A DNA stretch of 64,000 bases from DASUPK01 sp963848955 (GTDB taxonomy: Bacteria; Actinomycetota; Thermoleophilia; Solirubrobacterales; 70-9). Numbering within the stretch: the stretch's first letter is position 1; every line of letters starts with the position of its first letter. A model generated the notes under the pieces. It was given only the letters and a program-made list of their open reading frames with translations, was not told the origin of the DNA and ran no database searches. Shown here piece by piece: positions 1-8,376 of this stretch. The translations under genes were made by a program, and so were the position numbers. Where the stretch lies: assembly GCA_963848955.1 (NCBI GenBank), contig CAWKFQ010000018.1:29756-93755 (forward strand), in the 5' to 3' direction.

Positions 1-17
1 CTGCCATACTGAGCCCG

Positions 18-404
18 ATGACCGATCTCAGCATGGGCGAGGCCGCGCGGGCGATCGGCGTGAGTGTCGACACGCTCCGCCGCTGGGACGGCGCGGGGAA
101 GCTCCGCACCACCCGGGACTCGCGGAACCGCCGGCAGGTGCCGGCCACCGAGGTGGAGAGGCTTCGGCGCACCCCGACCCGCCACCGCACCGACGACTCG
201 TTCTCGGCGCGAAACCGGTTCCCTGGAACGGTCACCTCCGTGGAGGTCGCAGGGGTCATGGCGCTGGTGGAGATCCAAGCCGGCCCGCACCTGATCACGG
301 CTGCAATCACGCGGGACGCGGTCGAGGAGCTTGGGCTCGTGGAGGGCACCCGGGCTACCGCCACGGTGAAGGCGACCTCGGTCATGATCGATCGAGAGCC
401 CTGA
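18..404 (+). CDS. HTH-Mop molybdate-responsive regulator
   Basis: A 128-residue protein with a MerR/excisionase-type helix-turn-helix at residues ~5-50 (GEAARAIGVSVDTLRRWDGAG) and a Mop/TOBE-like domain at ~65-125 (RNRFPGTVTSVEVAGVMALV). Mop domains bind molybdate or tungstate oxyanions, and this pairing occurs in small regulators of molybdate uptake. It lies 27 bp before modA on the same strand, so it probably senses molybdate and controls modABC. A second in-frame ATG at 33 is possible. CATACT lies 7 nt before the first ATG, compatible with leaderless initiation. Function is inferred from domains and position. Confidence 0.8.
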   Translation: MTDLSMGEAARAIGVSVDTLRRWDGAGKLRTTRDSRNRRQVPATEVERLRRTPTRHRTDDSFSARNRFPGTVTSVEVAGVMALVEIQAGPHLITAAITRDAVEELGLVEGTRATATVKATSVMIDREP

Positions 405-414
405 GCCTTCTACC

Positions 415-434
415 TATGTAATGCATATGTAATG
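415..434. promoter_or_regulatory. Direct-repeat operator before modA
   Basis: TATGTAATG occurs twice (415-423 and 426-434) with an 11-bp period, and a central ATGCAT palindrome spans 421-426. This AT-rich patch sits in very GC-rich surroundings between the HTH-Mop gene and modA, and the second copy contains the upstream candidate start of modA. One helical turn between repeats suggests a dimeric binding site, plausibly for the adjacent regulator. Confidence 0.5.
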
Positions 435-1223
435 ATCGGCGCGCGAATGGGCGCCGTCGAATCAAGAGCCAGCCGCCACCTCGCCGTGCTCGCCGTCACG
501 ATCGCGTGCTTGGCCGGACTGGCGGGCTGCGGGGGCGGCGGCGGCGACTCGGATCAGGTGGTCGTCTCGGCTGCGGCATCTCTCGATACGGCCTTCAACG
601 ACTACGTGGACGCCGCCGGCATCGACGCCAAGATGTCGTTCGCCGGATCGGACGAGCTAGCCGCCCAGATCCGCCAGGGAGTCAAGCCCGATGTCTACGC
701 CGCCGCCAATACGACCCTGCCCGACGAGCTCCACAAGGAGGGCCTCGTCGGCGAGCCGACGGTGTTCGCGACCAACACGCTGGTGCTGGCGGTCCCGGAG
801 GACTCGCAGATCGACACCCTCGACGACCTGACCAAACCGGGCACCTCGATCGTGATGGGCGACCCGGCGGTTCCGGTCGGTTCCTACACGCGTGAGGTGC
901 TCGACCAGCTTCCGGAAGACCAGCGCAAGGCGATCTACGACAACGTGCGCTCCGAGGAACCCGATGTGAGCGGCATCTCGGGCAAGCTTACCCAGGGAGC
1001 CGCTGACGCGGGCTTCGTCTACATCACCGACGTGACCGCGAGCAGCGGTCAGCTGAAGGCGATCCAGCTGCCTGCGGACCTGCAGCCGAATGCCGCCTAC
1101 GGCGCGGCGGTAGTCACCGGAGCGAAGAACCCGGAGGAAGCCGGCAAGTTCATCGACGGACTGCTCAGCGGGGATGGGGCCACGGCGCTCGAGGAGGCCG
1201 GCTTCAAGCCTCCGCCGGGCTGA
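432..1223 (+). CDS. modA: Molybdate-binding lipoprotein ModA
   Basis: Extracytoplasmic solute-binding protein of the molybdate ABC transporter, 263 residues from the first ATG. A basic N-terminus, a hydrophobic stretch and a lipobox (LAGC, Cys ~33) mark it as a lipoprotein. The mature part has the ModA pattern: VSAAASLDTAF near the start, SDELAAQIRQGVKPDVYAAA, and TLVLAVP mid-protein. The ATG at 447 is an alternative start that would leave the operator-like repeat outside the coding region. The stop overlaps the modB start by one base (TGATG), so the genes are translationally coupled. Confidence 0.9.
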   Translation: MIGARMGAVESRASRHLAVLAVTIACLAGLAGCGGGGGDSDQVVVSAAASLDTAFNDYVDAAGIDAKMSFAGSDELAAQIRQGVKPDVYAAANTTLPDELHKEGLVGEPTVFATNTLVLAVPEDSQIDTLDDLTKPGTSIVMGDPAVPVGSYTREVLDQLPEDQRKAIYDNVRSEEPDVSGISGKLTQGAADAGFVYITDVTASSGQLKAIQLPADLQPNAAYGAAVVTGAKNPEEAGKFIDGLLSGDGATALEEAGFKPPPG

Positions 1224-2023
1224 TGCGCAGAGCGGCGTTTGCCATTGGGCTCTTCCTCGCGCTGTTCCTGGTGCTCGCCTTCCTGACGCTGCCGATCGTC
1301 GCGATCTTCGTTCATACGTCCCCGGGCGACCTGATCAGCAGCCTCACCGAACAGGACGCCCGGGACGCTCTCTGGCTCAGCCTGAAGACGTCCCTGGCGG
1401 CGCTCGCGATCATCGTGATCGTGGGAACACCCGCCGCCTATCTGCTCGCGACACGGGAGTTCCGCGGCCGCTCGGTGGTGGTGACCTTGATCGAGCTCCC
1501 GCTGGTGCTTCCGCCGGCGGTCGCCGGCATCGCCCTGCTCGCCTCTTTCGGTCCCGAGGGGCTGTTCGGCAGCGCGCTCGATGACGCGGGAATCCAGCTG
1601 GTGCTGCAGACGGCGGGGGTGATCGTCGCCCTCACCTTCGTCGCGGCTCCCTTCTACCTGCGCCAGGCGCAGGAGGCCTTCGCCGCGGTGGATCGCAACC
1701 TGCTGGACGCCGCGCGCACGCTGGGGGCCAACGAGGGGCGCGCCTTCATCCGGGTCGCCGCGCCATCGGCGGGCCAGGGCATCGCCTCGGGGATCGCGCT
1801 GGCCTGGGGGCGGGCCCTGGGCGAGTTCGGAGCGACGCTGATGTTCGCCGGGTCGTTCCAGGGGATCACCCAGACGGTGCCGCTCGCCATCTTCGCTCGC
1901 TTCAGTGATGACTTCACCGCCGCCCTGGCGCTCTCGGGCGTGCTCGTCATCGTTTCCGCCGCCCTGCTGCTCTCGGTCAAGGTCCTCGGACGCTCGCCGT
2001 TTCTCGGCGGTGGCGCACCATGA
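1223..2023 (+). CDS. modB: Molybdate ABC transporter permease ModB
   Basis: Inner-membrane permease of 266 residues with about five to six hydrophobic segments and the binding-protein-dependent transport loop near residues 180-205 (SGIALAWGRALGEFGATLMF), the EAA-type contact site for the ATPase. It follows modA with a 1-bp overlap and overlaps modC by 4 bp, typical of modABC. It carries molybdate supplied by ModA across the membrane. Confidence 0.92.
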   Translation: MRRAAFAIGLFLALFLVLAFLTLPIVAIFVHTSPGDLISSLTEQDARDALWLSLKTSLAALAIIVIVGTPAAYLLATREFRGRSVVVTLIELPLVLPPAVAGIALLASFGPEGLFGSALDDAGIQLVLQTAGVIVALTFVAAPFYLRQAQEAFAAVDRNLLDAARTLGANEGRAFIRVAAPSAGQGIASGIALAWGRALGEFGATLMFAGSFQGITQTVPLAIFARFSDDFTAALALSGVLVIVSAALLLSVKVLGRSPFLGGGAP

Positions 2024-3088
2024 GAGGCCTCGAGGTCCGAGCACGCGATCGGCTTCGTGAGTTGGAGCTTGACGTCGAGCTGCAGGTCGATGGGGAGGGC
2101 TCCGCGGCGATCGTCGGGCCGTCCGGGGCCGGCAAGTCGACCGTGCTCCGCATCATCGCCGGGCTGCGGCGGCCCGATCCCGGCCGGGTCGTGATGCGGG
2201 GCGAGGTCTGGCTCGACTCGGGCCGCGGGATCAATCTCCGCCCGGAGGAGCGCACCTGCGGACTCATGTTCCAGGACTACGCCCTGTTCCCGCATATGAG
2301 CGCCTGGCGGAACGTCGCCTTCGGAATGCCCGGACCGCGACAGGATCGCCGGGGGCGCGCCCTGGAGCAGCTCCGGCGCTTCGGCGTCGGGGAGCTGGCC
2401 GACGCCCGCCCCGCTTCCCTCTCGGGAGGCGAACGCCAGCGGGTTGCGCTGGCGCGATCGCTGGCGCGAGACCCGAGCGTCTTGCTCCTCGACGAACCGC
2501 TGGCCGCGCTCGACACCCGTACCCGCGCGCACGCCGGCCGCGAGCTCGTCCACGCGCTGAGAGGGACGAGTGCGCTCGCGATCGTGGTCACCCATGACTT
2601 CTCGGAGGCGGCCATGCTGGCCGACGAGATCTTCGTCATGGACGAGGGACGCATCGTCCAGCGCGGGACCGCCGCGGAGCTGTCGGCGCGACCGGCGAGC
2701 GCCTTCGTCGCCGACTTCGCGGGCTCGGTGGTGCTCAACGGCATGGCGCGGGCGAGACGCGGACGGGTTGACGCAGGTCGAGCTGGATGGCGGAGGCGTC
2801 CTGCACAGCACCGACCTGATCCGCGGGCCGGTCGCTGCCCTTGTCTTTCCGTGGGAGGTCAGCCTCGAGCCGGGTGGGGCCGCCCACGAGAGCTCGGCGC
2901 TAAACCGCCTCCCGGTCGAGGTCATCTCGGTGACGGAAATCGGGAACCGCGCCCGGATCGGATTGTCCTCACCGCAACCGCTGGTCGCGGAGGTGACCGT
3001 CGAATCGATCCGCTCGCTGGCCCTGCGCCCGGGCGTCCGAGTCACGGCAACCTGGAAGGCGACAGCGACCCGGCTCGTCTCGCGCTAG
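2020..3088 (+). CDS. modC: Molybdate ABC transporter ATPase ModC (one frameshift)
   Basis: ATPase of the molybdate importer. Walker A GPSGAGKST (~34-42), signature LSGGERQR, Walker B VLLLDEP and the switch histidine in THDFSEA are all present. The frame is lost near 2750 and resumes one base later; removing one A in the GCGAGACGCG stretch gives a continuous protein ending in a TOBE-like domain (LNRLPVEVISVTEIG to ATWKATATRLVSR). The break is probably a sequencing insertion. The TAG stop (3086-3088) abuts the moaA stop on the other strand. Confidence 0.88.
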
Positions 3089-4089
3089 CTAGCCGCCGAT
3101 CTGGCTCATCGACCGCGGTGGCCGGCGGAATCCGGGCTCGTTGATGCGGTGCTTGAGCTCCTTGCGCCAGACCGCGTCGCGGATCAGCTCCTCGAGCTCG
3201 TCGTCGCTCGCGCCCGCGCGCAGCGGATCGCGCAGATCCGTCTCATCGATCGAGAACAGGCAGGTGCGCAGCTTGCCGTCGGAGGTGATGCGGATGCGGT
3301 TGCAGTCGGCGCAGAAGGGCTCCGACACCGGGTTCACGAACCCGATCTCCCCGGCCCCGTCCGCGAAGCGGTAGACGCGCGCCGTCGAGTGGGGCTCGCG
3401 CGGCAGCGGCTCGAGCTCGTAAGCCGTCTCTGCGATCTCCCTGATCTCCGCTCCGGTCAGAACCGCTTCCGGGCTCCCACTCGCCGTCCGCGTCCAACGG
3501 CATGAACTCGATGAACCGCACCTGGTAGTCCGTGGAGCGGGCCAGCTCGCAGAAACGGCAGCACCTCGCGCTCAGTGAAGTCGCGCATCGCGATCGCGTT
3601 CACCTTGATCGGCCTCACCGCCGGGAACGCCGCGACGGCGTCCAGGCCGCGCATCACCTGGGCCAGGGCATCTCGGCGGGTGATCTTGAAGAAGGCGTCT
3701 CGCGCCAACGAATCCACCGACACGTTGAACCGGTCGACGCCCGGCCCAACCAGCGCCGCGGCGTCGCGCTCGAGCAGGTAGCCGTTCGTGGTGACGGAGA
3801 TATCGCGAAGGCCCTCGACGTCGCGCAGCATCGCGACGAGCTTCGGGAACTCCCGCCGGACCAGCGGCTCGCCCCCGGTCAGCCTCAGATCGGAGACGCC
3901 CATCGATGCGAGCAGCGCGACCAAACGCTGGTTCTCCTCGAAGGTCAGGATCTCCGAGCGGTCGAGCCAGGGCAGGCCGTCGGCCGGCATGCAGTACTGG
4001 CAGCGGAAGTTGCACCGGTCGACGACCGAGAGCCGGAGGTCGCCGATGGAACGGCCGTGGCCGTCGCGGAGGGGCTCACGCGCCGTCAT
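3089..4089 (-). CDS. moaA: GTP 3',8-cyclase MoaA (two frameshifts)
   Basis: Radical SAM enzyme that starts molybdenum cofactor synthesis, converting GTP to the 8-cyclo precursor. The radical SAM cluster motif CNFRCQYC (Cys 26, 30, 33), TGGEPLVRREF and the C-terminal cluster CADCNRIRITSDGKLRTC are present, and the protein ends in the family's Gly-Gly tail (SQIGG). The frame breaks near 3550 and 3472; each is repaired by removing one base. It is the last gene of the leftward molybdenum block, overlapping the preceding small ORF by 4 bp. It would supply cofactor to the CO dehydrogenase and the sulfite-oxidase-like protein. Confidence 0.9.
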
Positions 4090-4271
4090 TCGACACCGCC
4101 CTTCCCGGCGACTTCGTCCCTTGGCTGCCAGCGGAGTCGGCGCCGAACCCAGTCCGTCGCGAGTCGCACGCTGACGAAGCCGACGGCGAGCACGCCGGGC
4201 AGCGTCTCCTCGACGGGGACACCGGCAACGTGCCCGAGCAGTGGCGTGAAGGAAGAGGGCACGGCGGTCAC
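4086..4271 (-). CDS. Small hypothetical protein between xdhC and moaA
   Basis: A 61-residue ORF with a GTG start, tied by 4-bp overlaps to both neighbours (GTGA with the upstream xdhC stop, ATGA with the moaA start). That double coupling is the main evidence that it is real. It has a moderately hydrophobic centre (LLGHVAGVPVEETLPGVLAVGFVSVRL is the rough region, residues 11-37) and a basic tail (WVRRRLRW). No family is recognised. It may be a membrane-associated accessory protein or just a coupling ORF. Confidence 0.5.
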   Translation of the reverse strand: MTAVPSSFTPLLGHVAGVPVEETLPGVLAVGFVSVRLATDWVRRRLRWQPRDEVAGKGGVE

Positions 4272-5368
4272 CTCGCCGGCGCCGGCTCAGGGTCCGCGAC
4301 CGCGTCGTGGATTCGGCCCTTGACGGTCTTCAACCGCCCACCCTCGCGTCCCCGGCGCACGGCCGTGATCTCGCCCATGATCGAGATCGCGGTCTCGGCG
4401 GCCGTCAGGGCGCCGATGTCGAGCCCGATCGGAGCCGCCAGGCGCCCGAGCTCCTCATCGGTCACGCCCTCGGCGATCAGGCGCTCGCGACGCTTCTCCT
4501 GGGCCCGCCGGCTGCCCATTGCCCCGATGTACTGGGCATCGGAGCGGAGGGCGATCTTGAGCACGGCGTCGTCGAGCTTGGGGTCGTGGGTGAGCACCGC
4601 GATCGCGGTGGCCCGGTCGATTCCGCCGAGCTCGTCCAGGGCCTTGTCGGGCCAGGCTGCGATCACCCGCTCGGCATCCGGGAAGCGGTCGGCGGTCGCG
4701 AAGCGCTTGCGCGGATCGACCACGAACGCGCGCCAGCCGGCCAGCTTCGCCGCGGCGGCCAGCTGGGCGGCGAAGTCCACCGCGCCGAAGATGATCAACC
4801 GGGGCGGTGGCGCGACCACGTCGACGAACAGAGTCTGCCCACCGTGCTCGTAGAGCTCGCTGCGCTCGGACCACATCGCGGCTGCCGCCCTCTCGACGGC
4901 CGCCTCGTCCAGCTCGGGGTCCTCGAGGGAACCTTCGCGTGTCCCATCCTCCAGCAGCAGCAGCTTCGCGCCGACGTCGGTGCCCTCCAGAAGGGTGGTC
5001 AGGGCTGCGCGCCCACCCTGGAGACCCAACTCCCTGAAGCGGCCATCCAGACCGCCGTCGTCATAGGTCTCCACCCAGATCGAGATCTCGCCGCCGCAGG
5101 GCAGGCCGACGTTCCAGGCGTCTTCGTCGGCGATCCCGTACTCGAGGAGCTGCGGGGCATCGCCCTTCAGGATGCCCTCGGCCACCTGGACGACCTGACC
5201 CTCTACGCATCCTCCGGAGACCGCCCCCGCCATCCTGCCGGCCTCATTGATCGCCATCTTCGTTCCGGGCGGCTGCGGTGCCGACTTCTTCGTGTCGACG
5301 ACGGTGGCCAGCGCGACCGGATCGCCGGCGCCGACCCAATCCCCGACAACCTGCATCACGCTCTTCAT
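4268..5368 (-). CDS. XdhC/CoxI family maturation protein
   Basis: A 366-residue XdhC-family protein. XdhC proteins bind molybdenum cofactor, protect or sulfurate it and insert it into xanthine- or CO-dehydrogenase-type enzymes. The N-terminal XdhC domain has VALATVVDTKKSAPQPPG and GAVSGGCVEG; the C-terminal Rossmann domain has RLIIFGAVDFAAQLA, TAIAVLTHDPKLDD and the typical YIGAMGSRRAQEKRRERL, ending with IGLDIGALTAAETAISIMGEI. It lies between coxD and moaA in the CO dehydrogenase accessory block and corresponds to CoxI/CoxF-type genes of other cox clusters. Confidence 0.85.
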   Translation of the reverse strand: MKSVMQVVGDWVGAGDPVALATVVDTKKSAPQPPGTKMAINEAGRMAGAVSGGCVEGQVVQVAEGILKGDAPQLLEYGIADEDAWNVGLPCGGEISIWVETYDDGGLDGRFRELGLQGGRAALTTLLEGTDVGAKLLLLEDGTREGSLEDPELDEAAVERAAAAMWSERSELYEHGGQTLFVDVVAPPPRLIIFGAVDFAAQLAAAAKLAGWRAFVVDPRKRFATADRFPDAERVIAAWPDKALDELGGIDRATAIAVLTHDPKLDDAVLKIALRSDAQYIGAMGSRRAQEKRRERLIAEGVTDEELGRLAAPIGLDIGALTAAETAISIMGEITAVRRGREGGRLKTVKGRIHDAVADPEPAPAR

Positions 5369-5383
5369 CCGCCTTCAGCCTCC

Positions 5384-6304
5384 TCAGGCATCCGTGCCCA
5401 CCAGCCGATCGAGTCCCTGCTCCGTGACCTGTTCCTGATCGTCACGGTACTTGAGCACCGAGCCCAGGGTGCGCTCGGCTGCTGACGCATCGAGGTGGTC
5501 CACCCCGAGCAGCTCGAGGGCCGCGACCCAGTCGATCGTCTCCGCGATCCCCGGCGGCTTCTGGATGTCGCTCGAGCGCAGGCGGCGAACCGCCTCGGCC
5601 GCCTCGGTCGCCAGCTCCTCCGCGGTCCCCGGCACGCGGCGCCGGACGATCTCGACCTCGCGCGCCGGGCTCGGGTAGTCGATCCAGTGGTACAGGCAGC
5701 GCCGCTTGAGCGCGTCGTGCAGGTCGCGCGTGCGATTAGAGGTCAGGATCACCGCCGGCGGGTGAGTCGCCCGGATCGTGCCGATCTCCGGGATCGTGAC
5801 GCTCGACTCGGCGAGCATCTCGAAGAGGAACGCCTCGAAGTCGTCATCGGCCCGGTCGAGCTCGTCCACGAGCAGGACGGCGGGCAACGGCCCCCCGTGC
5901 TGGATCGCCTGCAGCAGCGGCCGGGGCGTCAGAAACTCCCTGCCGAAGAGCTCCTCCTCGGCGAATTCGGCGCCGCTCGCTTCAGAGGAGCGGATCCGCA
6001 GCAGCTGGCGTGGGTAGTTCCACTCGTACAGCGCCTCCGAGGAGTCGATGCCCTCGTAGCACTGCAGCCGGATCAGCTCGGTTCCGAGCGCGGCCGCCAG
6101 GGCCTTGGCTGCCTCGGTCTTGCCGACCCCCGCTTCGCCCTCGAGCAGCAGCGGCTGCGGCAGCCGCAGCGAGAGGAACAGCGCCGTGGCGAGGCCATCG
6201 TCGGCCAGGTAGTCCACGCCGTCCAGTCGCCGCTTGATCGACTCGATGTCGGGTACCGCGGCGCTCACGGGGCTCTCGGAGCCGGCGCGAACTGCGTCGC
6301 TCAT
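5384..6304 (-). CDS. coxD: MoxR-type AAA ATPase CoxD
   Basis: AAA+ ATPase of the MoxR group. Walker A GEAGVGKTEAAKAL, Walker B LLVDELDRADDDFEAFLFE and sensor-like ILTSNRTRDLHDALKRRC are visible. In Oligotropha, CoxD with the VWA protein CoxE is required to build the Cu-S-Mo site of CO dehydrogenase. The start at 6304 (MSDAVRAG) is chosen because its ATG overlaps the upstream stop by 4 bp; a longer frame to 6427 has non-coding-like composition. The protein is about 306 residues, normal for CoxD. Confidence 0.87.
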   Translation of the reverse strand: MSDAVRAGSESPVSAAVPDIESIKRRLDGVDYLADDGLATALFLSLRLPQPLLLEGEAGVGKTEAAKALAAALGTELIRLQCYEGIDSSEALYEWNYPRQLLRIRSSEASGAEFAEEELFGREFLTPRPLLQAIQHGGPLPAVLLVDELDRADDDFEAFLFEMLAESSVTIPEIGTIRATHPPAVILTSNRTRDLHDALKRRCLYHWIDYPSPAREVEIVRRRVPGTAEELATEAAEAVRRLRSSDIQKPPGIAETIDWVAALELLGVDHLDASAAERTLGSVLKYRDDQEQVTEQGLDRLVGTDA

Positions 6305-6912
6305 GCGGAGCTCCCTGACTCCGTCAGGACCGCCTCGTAGTCCGCCCGCGTATCGACGTCGCGCGGGATCGGGCCCGAGACCCTGATTTCGACCACCTCG
6401 TCGGAGCGGTGCTCCATCAGCTTCCACACGGCCTTGTCGCCGTGCAGCTCCCGCAGGTCATCGAAGGCGCCCCTGCCGAAGGCCAGCGGGTGGCCGCGGC
6501 CGTTGTCGTAGAGACAGGCGGCCAGCACCGTGCCATCGGCGCAGCCCGCGATCAGCGCGCGGACCGTCGCGGGAGTCACGCCGGGCTGGTCGCCGAGCAT
6601 CAGGACGAGCAGCTCGGCACGCGGATCGAGCGCGCTGAGGCCGGCGGCGATCGAGGACGAGCAGCCATCTCCGAAATCCGGGTTCTCCACCACCTGGGCC
6701 TCCGAGAGATCGACTCGGCTGCGGACGTCCGCCGAACTGCCGCCGATCGCGACGATCAGCTGGTCGAACCCACTCGCCCGCGCGGTCTCGAGGGCGTGGT
6801 CGAGGAGGGTGCCCGAGCCGTACGGCAGCAGCTGCTTCGGCTCGCCGAGCCGCCGGGAGCCGCCCGCGGCGAGCACGAGACCGGTGACGAACGGCTCAGT
6901 GCGCCGCGCCAT
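6301..6912 (-). CDS. MobA-like NTP transferase (MocA type)
   Basis: Nucleotidyltransferase of the MobA/MocA group, which attaches CMP or GMP to molybdopterin; aerobic CO dehydrogenases use the cytosine dinucleotide form, so a CTP-using MocA role is likely. Motifs are LVLAAGGSRRLGEPKQLLPY near the start (nucleotide-binding loop), VLMLGDQPGVTP (metal site) and a GHPLAFGR-like segment. The ATG at 6912 gives ~203 residues; an in-frame ATG at 6978 would add 22 low-complexity residues. It overlaps the XdhC-YHS gene by 17 bp and coxD by 4 bp. Confidence 0.82.
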   Translation of the reverse strand: MARRTEPFVTGLVLAAGGSRRLGEPKQLLPYGSGTLLDHALETARASGFDQLIVAIGGSSADVRSRVDLSEAQVVENPDFGDGCSSSIAAGLSALDPRAELLVLMLGDQPGVTPATVRALIAGCADGTVLAACLYDNGRGHPLAFGRGAFDDLRELHGDKAVWKLMEHRSDEVVEIRVSGPIPRDVDTRADYEAVLTESGSSA

Positions 6913-7858
6913 CCGGAACGCCCTGGGCGCTGAAGGTGTCTCGGCAGCCCTCGGAGCAGAAGTAGTGGAGCTCCCCATCCCGCTCGAGCTGAATGCTCGC
7001 CTCGCTGACCGCGACCTCCATGCCGCAGACGGGGTCGATGGCGGTCTCCGTCGAGAGGCCGACCGGCGGCGCGGCCCGGACCGGCTCGGGAGACTCGGCC
7101 GGCGTCGCCTCGATCGCTGTGGCCCGCGGCCTCGGGACCCGGCCGGCCTCGCCCTCCGGCCTCAGCGCGACGATCTCCGCGAGGATCGCCAGCGCGATCT
7201 CCTCCGGGATCTCGGCGCCGATCTCGAGTCCCGCCGGCGTGTGCAGCCGGGCGCGCTCCTCCTCGGAAAGGTCGAGCGACTCGCGCACGGCGCGGCCGCG
7301 AACCTCGCTGGCGACCAGGGCCACGTAGGGGACTCCCGCCCGAAGCGCTTCGGTGAGCACTCGTTCCTCGTCGTGACCGTGTGAGGCCACGACCACCGCG
7401 GCATCGTCCGGCGCGGGATGCGACAGGTCCGCCTGGCCGGACTCGACGGCATATCCCACGCGGCCCGCCAGGTCCGCGAGCGCGATTGCGATCGGCGCGG
7501 AGCCGACGACCCGCATGGTCGGCGCCGGCAGGTGCGGCTCGAGGAAGACCTCGAGCGCGCCGCCGCTCAGGCAGGGGTTCTTGACCGTCACGGAGCCCTC
7601 CTCGACCTCGGGCTGGCCCTCCTGGGCACCGGGCAGGATGCGAAGCAGTACGGGCTCGCCGCTGGCCATCGCGCGCAGCGAGTACAGGCGCACCGACGCC
7701 TCAGCGCAGGTGCCCCCGACGAAGCCCTCGATCGCGCCGTCAGGGCGCACGATCGCCGAGTCACCGGCCCGAACACTTGTCGGGCTCTGCGCCCTCACCA
7801 CCGTCGCCGCTACGAAAGGGGCCTGCATATTCCTCGGAGCAAGGGTACTCGGGGGCAT
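6896..7858 (-). CDS. XdhC-family protein fused to a YHS domain
   Basis: A 320-residue protein with three parts: an N-terminal XdhC/CoxI domain (FVAATVVRAQSPTSVRAGD, GFVGGTCAEASV), an XdhC_C Rossmann domain (MRVVGSAPIAIALADLAG, ending PAGLEIGAEIPEEIALAILA), then after a Pro/Ala-rich linker a YHS domain (IDPVCGMEV and YFCSEGCRDTF) at ~270-312. YHS domains bind metals through their cysteines; in metal-handling proteins they resemble TRASH modules. This could couple cofactor insertion with copper or another metal needed at the Cu-Mo site, but that is inference. An ATG at 7828 with GAGGA upstream is an alternative start. Confidence 0.8.
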   Translation of the reverse strand: MPPSTLAPRNMQAPFVAATVVRAQSPTSVRAGDSAIVRPDGAIEGFVGGTCAEASVRLYSLRAMASGEPVLLRILPGAQEGQPEVEEGSVTVKNPCLSGGALEVFLEPHLPAPTMRVVGSAPIAIALADLAGRVGYAVESGQADLSHPAPDDAAVVVASHGHDEERVLTEALRAGVPYVALVASEVRGRAVRESLDLSEEERARLHTPAGLEIGAEIPEEIALAILAEIVALRPEGEAGRVPRPRATAIEATPAESPEPVRAAPPVGLSTETAIDPVCGMEVAVSEASIQLERDGELHYFCSEGCRDTFSAQGVPDGAAH

Positions 7859-7872
7859 CTCCCGGTTTGGGC

Positions 7873-8352
7873 CTATCCGGCCGCCTGCACGGCCCCGGCC
7901 CGGTAGGTCGTCTGGGCGTCCAGAGAGCCCTCGATCCCCTCCGGAAGCTCGAAGCTGCCGAAGGTGTGCAGTGCCACCTCCTGGATCCTGACCCCCTCGG
8001 AATCGCCCCCCTGCACCGCCCAGCGGCCGTTGTCGAAGCCGAGGGAGTCGGGTGAGGCGCCGAGCATCGAGCCGGCCACGATCTGGGCCTTGTCACGGAG
8101 CCTCCGGGCGGTGAGGGCGACGTTCTCGCCGACGGCATCGCTCGGTTCGCTGTTGAAGCTGTTTCCCTCCCCGAAGCGGTCCGTGTCCTCATGCACGACC
8201 TTGACGTCCTCCGGGGGAATGCCCAGCTCGCCGGCGGCGATCCCGGCGAGCGTCGCCTCCTCGCCCTGCGATGCCTCGCTCAGGCTGAGGACCGCCTTGC
8301 CGGTGGGATGCATTCGCAGGAACACCGCTCGGTAGGTGGCGCCATCAGCCAT
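7873..8352 (-). CDS. Stand-alone MoCo-binding domain related to CoxL
   Basis: A 159-residue ORF that matches only one internal region of the CO dehydrogenase large subunit encoded next door: MADG, TGKA, TQG/SQG-type and ELGI.P.D..V segments and R.LRDKA..A..ML..SP..L line up by eye with CoxL around genome positions 10,660-10,230. It lacks the rest of CoxL, including the AYRCSFR loop. The intact frame and operon position (15 bp before XdhC-YHS) argue against simple decay. It might hold or present cofactor, or be a relic of a duplication. Confidence 0.65.
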   Translation of the reverse strand: MADGATYRAVFLRMHPTGKAVLSLSEASQGEEATLAGIAAGELGIPPEDVKVVHEDTDRFGEGNSFNSEPSDAVGENVALTARRLRDKAQIVAGSMLGASPDSLGFDNGRWAVQGGDSEGVRIQEVALHTFGSFELPEGIEGSLDAQTTYRAGAVQAAG

Positions 8353-8376
8353 CTCCGCTCCTTTGATCGGGGTTCG

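Noticed and set aside
2740..2770. Programmed frameshift in modC
   Set aside because: No slippery heptamer or stimulatory hairpin is evident, and the same one-base insertion pattern occurs in many unrelated genes, so sequencing error is simpler.
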